Source of the DNA: Nitrospira sp.
GTDB lineage: Bacteria > Nitrospirota > Nitrospiria > Nitrospirales > Nitrospiraceae
Assembly (NCBI GenBank): GCA_029194675.1
Contig: JARFXP010000001.1
Span: 806,001-870,000 of the forward strand
Reading direction: 5' to 3'
Length of the DNA stretch: 64,000 nucleotides
Positions 62,216-64,000 of this stretch are shown here, piece by piece (the stretch's first letter is position 1; each line of letters begins with the position of its first letter). Below the pieces are notes generated by a model that saw only the letters and a program-made list of their open reading frames with translations, made no database searches and was not told the DNA's origin. Position numbers and translations under genes: made by a program.

Positions 62216-62773
62216 ATGAGGACATTGACGATCGCGTGTGGCTGGATGATGGTATTCTTCGCCGGATGCGCGCCGGTGACCGACGGGTTTCGACACGATC
62301 TGCCGGCTACGGATGCACTCACGATCGTTTGGGGAGACGATGTGAGCGCCGTGGGCATGGCGACGACCTGGCTGCAGAAACGAGGGCTGTCTGTTCTCGA
62401 CCGGAGCCTGTTGTACACGAACCTGGAGACAGAGAACATCGAACTGATGCACACACTCAAGGATGAAGCGATCATCCTTCAGACCGCGAAGAAGATGGGA
62501 GTGCAGGAAGTGGTATTTATCAATCGCGGAGGCGATGCTCGGGCTCCGATGATCAGCGTCCGGGGTGTAGATGTCCAGGCCGGACGAATCTCCTGGAGCG
62601 GCAGCGCCCGGTACGCAACATTCGAGACCCGTCCCACGAAGGATGCCCTTGCTCTGCTGACATGTGAGGCACTCGCGACGGTATGGGGGTTCCGTCCGGC
62701 AGGAACAAAGTGGTTCCTCTCTTCTGAGAAGATGTGCGCCGTTGAGGGAGCTCTCCCCACGGTCTCGCGATGA
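62216..62773 (+). CDS. Lipoprotein of unknown function
   Basis: A 185-residue protein with a lipobox signal (ACGWMMVFFAGCAP). The mature domain has an alpha/beta pattern (IELMHTLKDEAIILQTAKKM, then VQEVVFINRGGDARAP and ISWSGSARYA) resembling envelope-assembly lipoproteins such as the CsgG or penicillin-binding-protein-activator type, but without proof. GGAGGG precedes the ATG. Its stop overlaps the next start by 4 bases, so the two form an operon. Confidence 0.7.
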   Translation: MRTLTIACGWMMVFFAGCAPVTDGFRHDLPATDALTIVWGDDVSAVGMATTWLQKRGLSVLDRSLLYTNLETENIELMHTLKDEAIILQTAKKMGVQEVVFINRGGDARAPMISVRGVDVQAGRISWSGSARYATFETRPTKDALALLTCEALATVWGFRPAGTKWFLSSEKMCAVEGALPTVSR

Positions 62774-63501
62774 GTTGGCTCGGACGATTCATACGAGGCA
62801 GGAGCAAGAGAGGCGGATCGTCGATCAATCTTCCGATGAACCGCGTGAGAGGTCTTCGCATGAACGCGACTGATCGAAAAATAAAGCGCAATGTCGCAGA
62901 GCGGCGGCTGCCGGCCGGACCGCGGAGCTGGGTCATACTCTGTTCAGCGAGCCTGACGCTGGGAATCGTGGGGTGTTCGGTCTCCTACGGCACGACCAAC
63001 ACGCCCCGAACCACCACCGAACAATTACTCTTGGCCCAGGCGTTCAAAAGGAGTCTGATCGATGCGGTGATTCCCGTTCCTTCAGGACAATCCGTCGCGG
63101 TTGAAACGATCGGCCTTACGGCCGATCAGGGGTACGCGAACGCGTTAATTGAGAGATGGCTGAGCCGGGAAGGGTTTCATGTGCCGAAAGACAAAGATGG
63201 AAAAGAAACGTTGGTGGTCAGGGTGACGTTGGACGCGTTCGGCACGGTTCACAATCAGACGTTCTTCGGTATGCCGGCGTTCACCAGCATGCTGATCCCA
63301 TTTGCCTTGCCCCAATTGACTCTCTACCAGGCGACCAGACAACGAGGGCATGCCCGGTTGTCGATGGATTTTCTGGATAAGAAAACCGGGCAGCTTGTGA
63401 GTTCGACACCAACATACGAGGGCGATGCCTCCTCTAACGAGTACATATATCTGTTCCTCTTTTCGACGACATCGTCAGATCTGGTGCCGCCTGTCCCGTA
63501 G
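62770..63501 (+). CDS. Lipoprotein of unknown function, operon partner
   Basis: 243 residues from the overlapping ATG at 62770. An unusually long basic N-terminus precedes the signal (ILCSASLTLGIVGC); a start at 62860 would shorten it to a more normal length. The mature part contains VETIGLTADQGYANALIERW and VVRVTLDAFGTVHNQTF, and a glycine/serine tail. No known family. Pairing with the upstream lipoprotein suggests a shared envelope function. Confidence 0.68.
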   Translation: MSWLGRFIRGRSKRGGSSINLPMNRVRGLRMNATDRKIKRNVAERRLPAGPRSWVILCSASLTLGIVGCSVSYGTTNTPRTTTEQLLLAQAFKRSLIDAVIPVPSGQSVAVETIGLTADQGYANALIERWLSREGFHVPKDKDGKETLVVRVTLDAFGTVHNQTFFGMPAFTSMLIPFALPQLTLYQATRQRGHARLSMDFLDKKTGQLVSSTPTYEGDASSNEYIYLFLFSTTSSDLVPPVP

Positions 63502-63601
63502 ACACGATCAATCATGAGGCTTTTATCGAGTGGGATTGCGCTTCGATCATGCCCCCCGACGCTTGATTCAAGCACGTAGAAGGATTCCTCACAGGCCGCC
63601 C

Positions 63602-63730
63602 AAGGGGAATTGAGGTCTAGTCTTCTTCTGTGCATAGCGGTGAGCATTGACTTGAGCCGTCGAGCACGAGATGGAGGGTCTTGCAATCATACAGGGTTTC
63701 TACTCCACCCGCTTCAATCGCTGGCTCATT
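63602..63730. repeat. Dispersed repeat B, copy 3
   Basis: GGAATTGAGGTCTAGTCTTC, GGTGAGCATTGACTTGAGCC, GTCTTGCAATCATACAGGG and CTTCAATCGCTGGCTCAT match copy 2. It ends 20 bases before the stop of the branching enzyme gene. Confidence 0.72.
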
Positions 63731-63750
63731 TATGACTCAGACTTCCAAAC

Positions 63751-64000
63751 CTACCCCTGGCTCTTGAAAAACAACGCCGCGAGGGCGGGAACGGTCACGG
63801 TCAATGAATGGGACCGCGCGTGCAGCGGCACCGGTGCGGCCTCGACGCCGCCTCCGTTGCCCCAGTCGCTTCCTCCATACCAGGAAGAATCACTGTTGAG
63901 AATTTCCTGCCAATATCCTCCGCGTGGAACCCCAACCCGATAATTCAGCCGCGGTACCGGCGTGAAATTGCACACGACCAGGACCAGATCCTGCGTCGTG
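63751..64000 (-). CDS. glgB: 1,4-alpha-glucan branching enzyme, C-terminal end (partial)
   Basis: The frame is open to the window edge and stops at 63751-63753. The visible residues (DLVLVVCNFTPVPRLNYRVG, then VPRGGYWQEILNSDSSWYGG and SLTVTVPALAALFF) are the typical C-terminal beta domain of bacterial GlgB, which introduces alpha-1,6 branches into glycogen. The catalytic domain lies outside the window. Confidence 0.9.
   Translation of the reverse strand, partial: TTQDLVLVVCNFTPVPRLNYRVGVPRGGYWQEILNSDSSWYGGSDWGNGGGVEAAPVPLHARSHSLTVTVPALAALFFKSQG

Overview
This 64 kb window comes from a bacterial chromosome of moderate to fairly high GC. No rRNA, tRNA or marker gene is present. The gene style points to Nitrospirota, probably the genus Nitrospira: YgfZ next to a group II truncated haemoglobin, RND pumps, CBS and NarL-type regulators, RoxA-like dihaem cytochromes and many ParE/RelE-type toxin-antitoxin pairs. 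That assignment is inference.

Layout. 0-13 kb: a degenerate receiver protein, YgfZ, a globin, a frameshifted methyltransferase, an intact RND permease-adaptor operon, and a second adaptor gene preceded by the ghost of a lost permease. 13-24 kb: PhoD phosphatase, two tandem toxin-antitoxin modules (one toxin has a stop codon), a sulfide:quinone-oxidoreductase-like flavoprotein, an HNH nuclease, a hydrolase split by a complete IS4-family element with a 9-bp target duplication, and a MITE-like element at the end of an EamA transporter gene. 24-32 kb: a YCII/ECF-sigma pair, a third RND adaptor with only the start of its permease, a CBS protein and a NarL-type two-component system. Five genes here and near 3 kb are broken by frameshifts, nearly all explained by one missing base in a G or C run. 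This looks more like base-calling or assembly error than real decay. 32-36 kb: a glutamine synthetase-like enzyme, an intact ParDE pair with a palindromic operator candidate, a DUF2283 pair, and IS and resolvase remnants.

36-64 kb is an accessory region rich in secreted and oxidative enzymes. It holds a TIR-membrane-TPR giant, a secreted tyrosinase fused to a seven-unit lectin-like repeat array, a second tyrosinase-like protein fused to three beta/gamma-crystallin domains, a group II intron, a periplasmic trypsin-like protease with an LCAT-like lipase, a compact P450 / two-fold membrane protein / DyP peroxidase operon, and a divergent pair of RoxA-like dihaem cytochromes. The copper and haem oxidases suggest extracellular or envelope oxidative chemistry on an unknown phenolic or isoprenoid substrate. 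The last bases are the 3' end of a glycogen branching enzyme gene.

Three families of short dispersed repeats (called A, B and C here) run through 34-64 kb. A and B copies repeatedly sit where genes are cut short (istB, an IS1634-like transposase, a RoxA-like cytochrome). C appears to derive from the 3' end of an ECF-sigma gene of the kind present at 25 kb.
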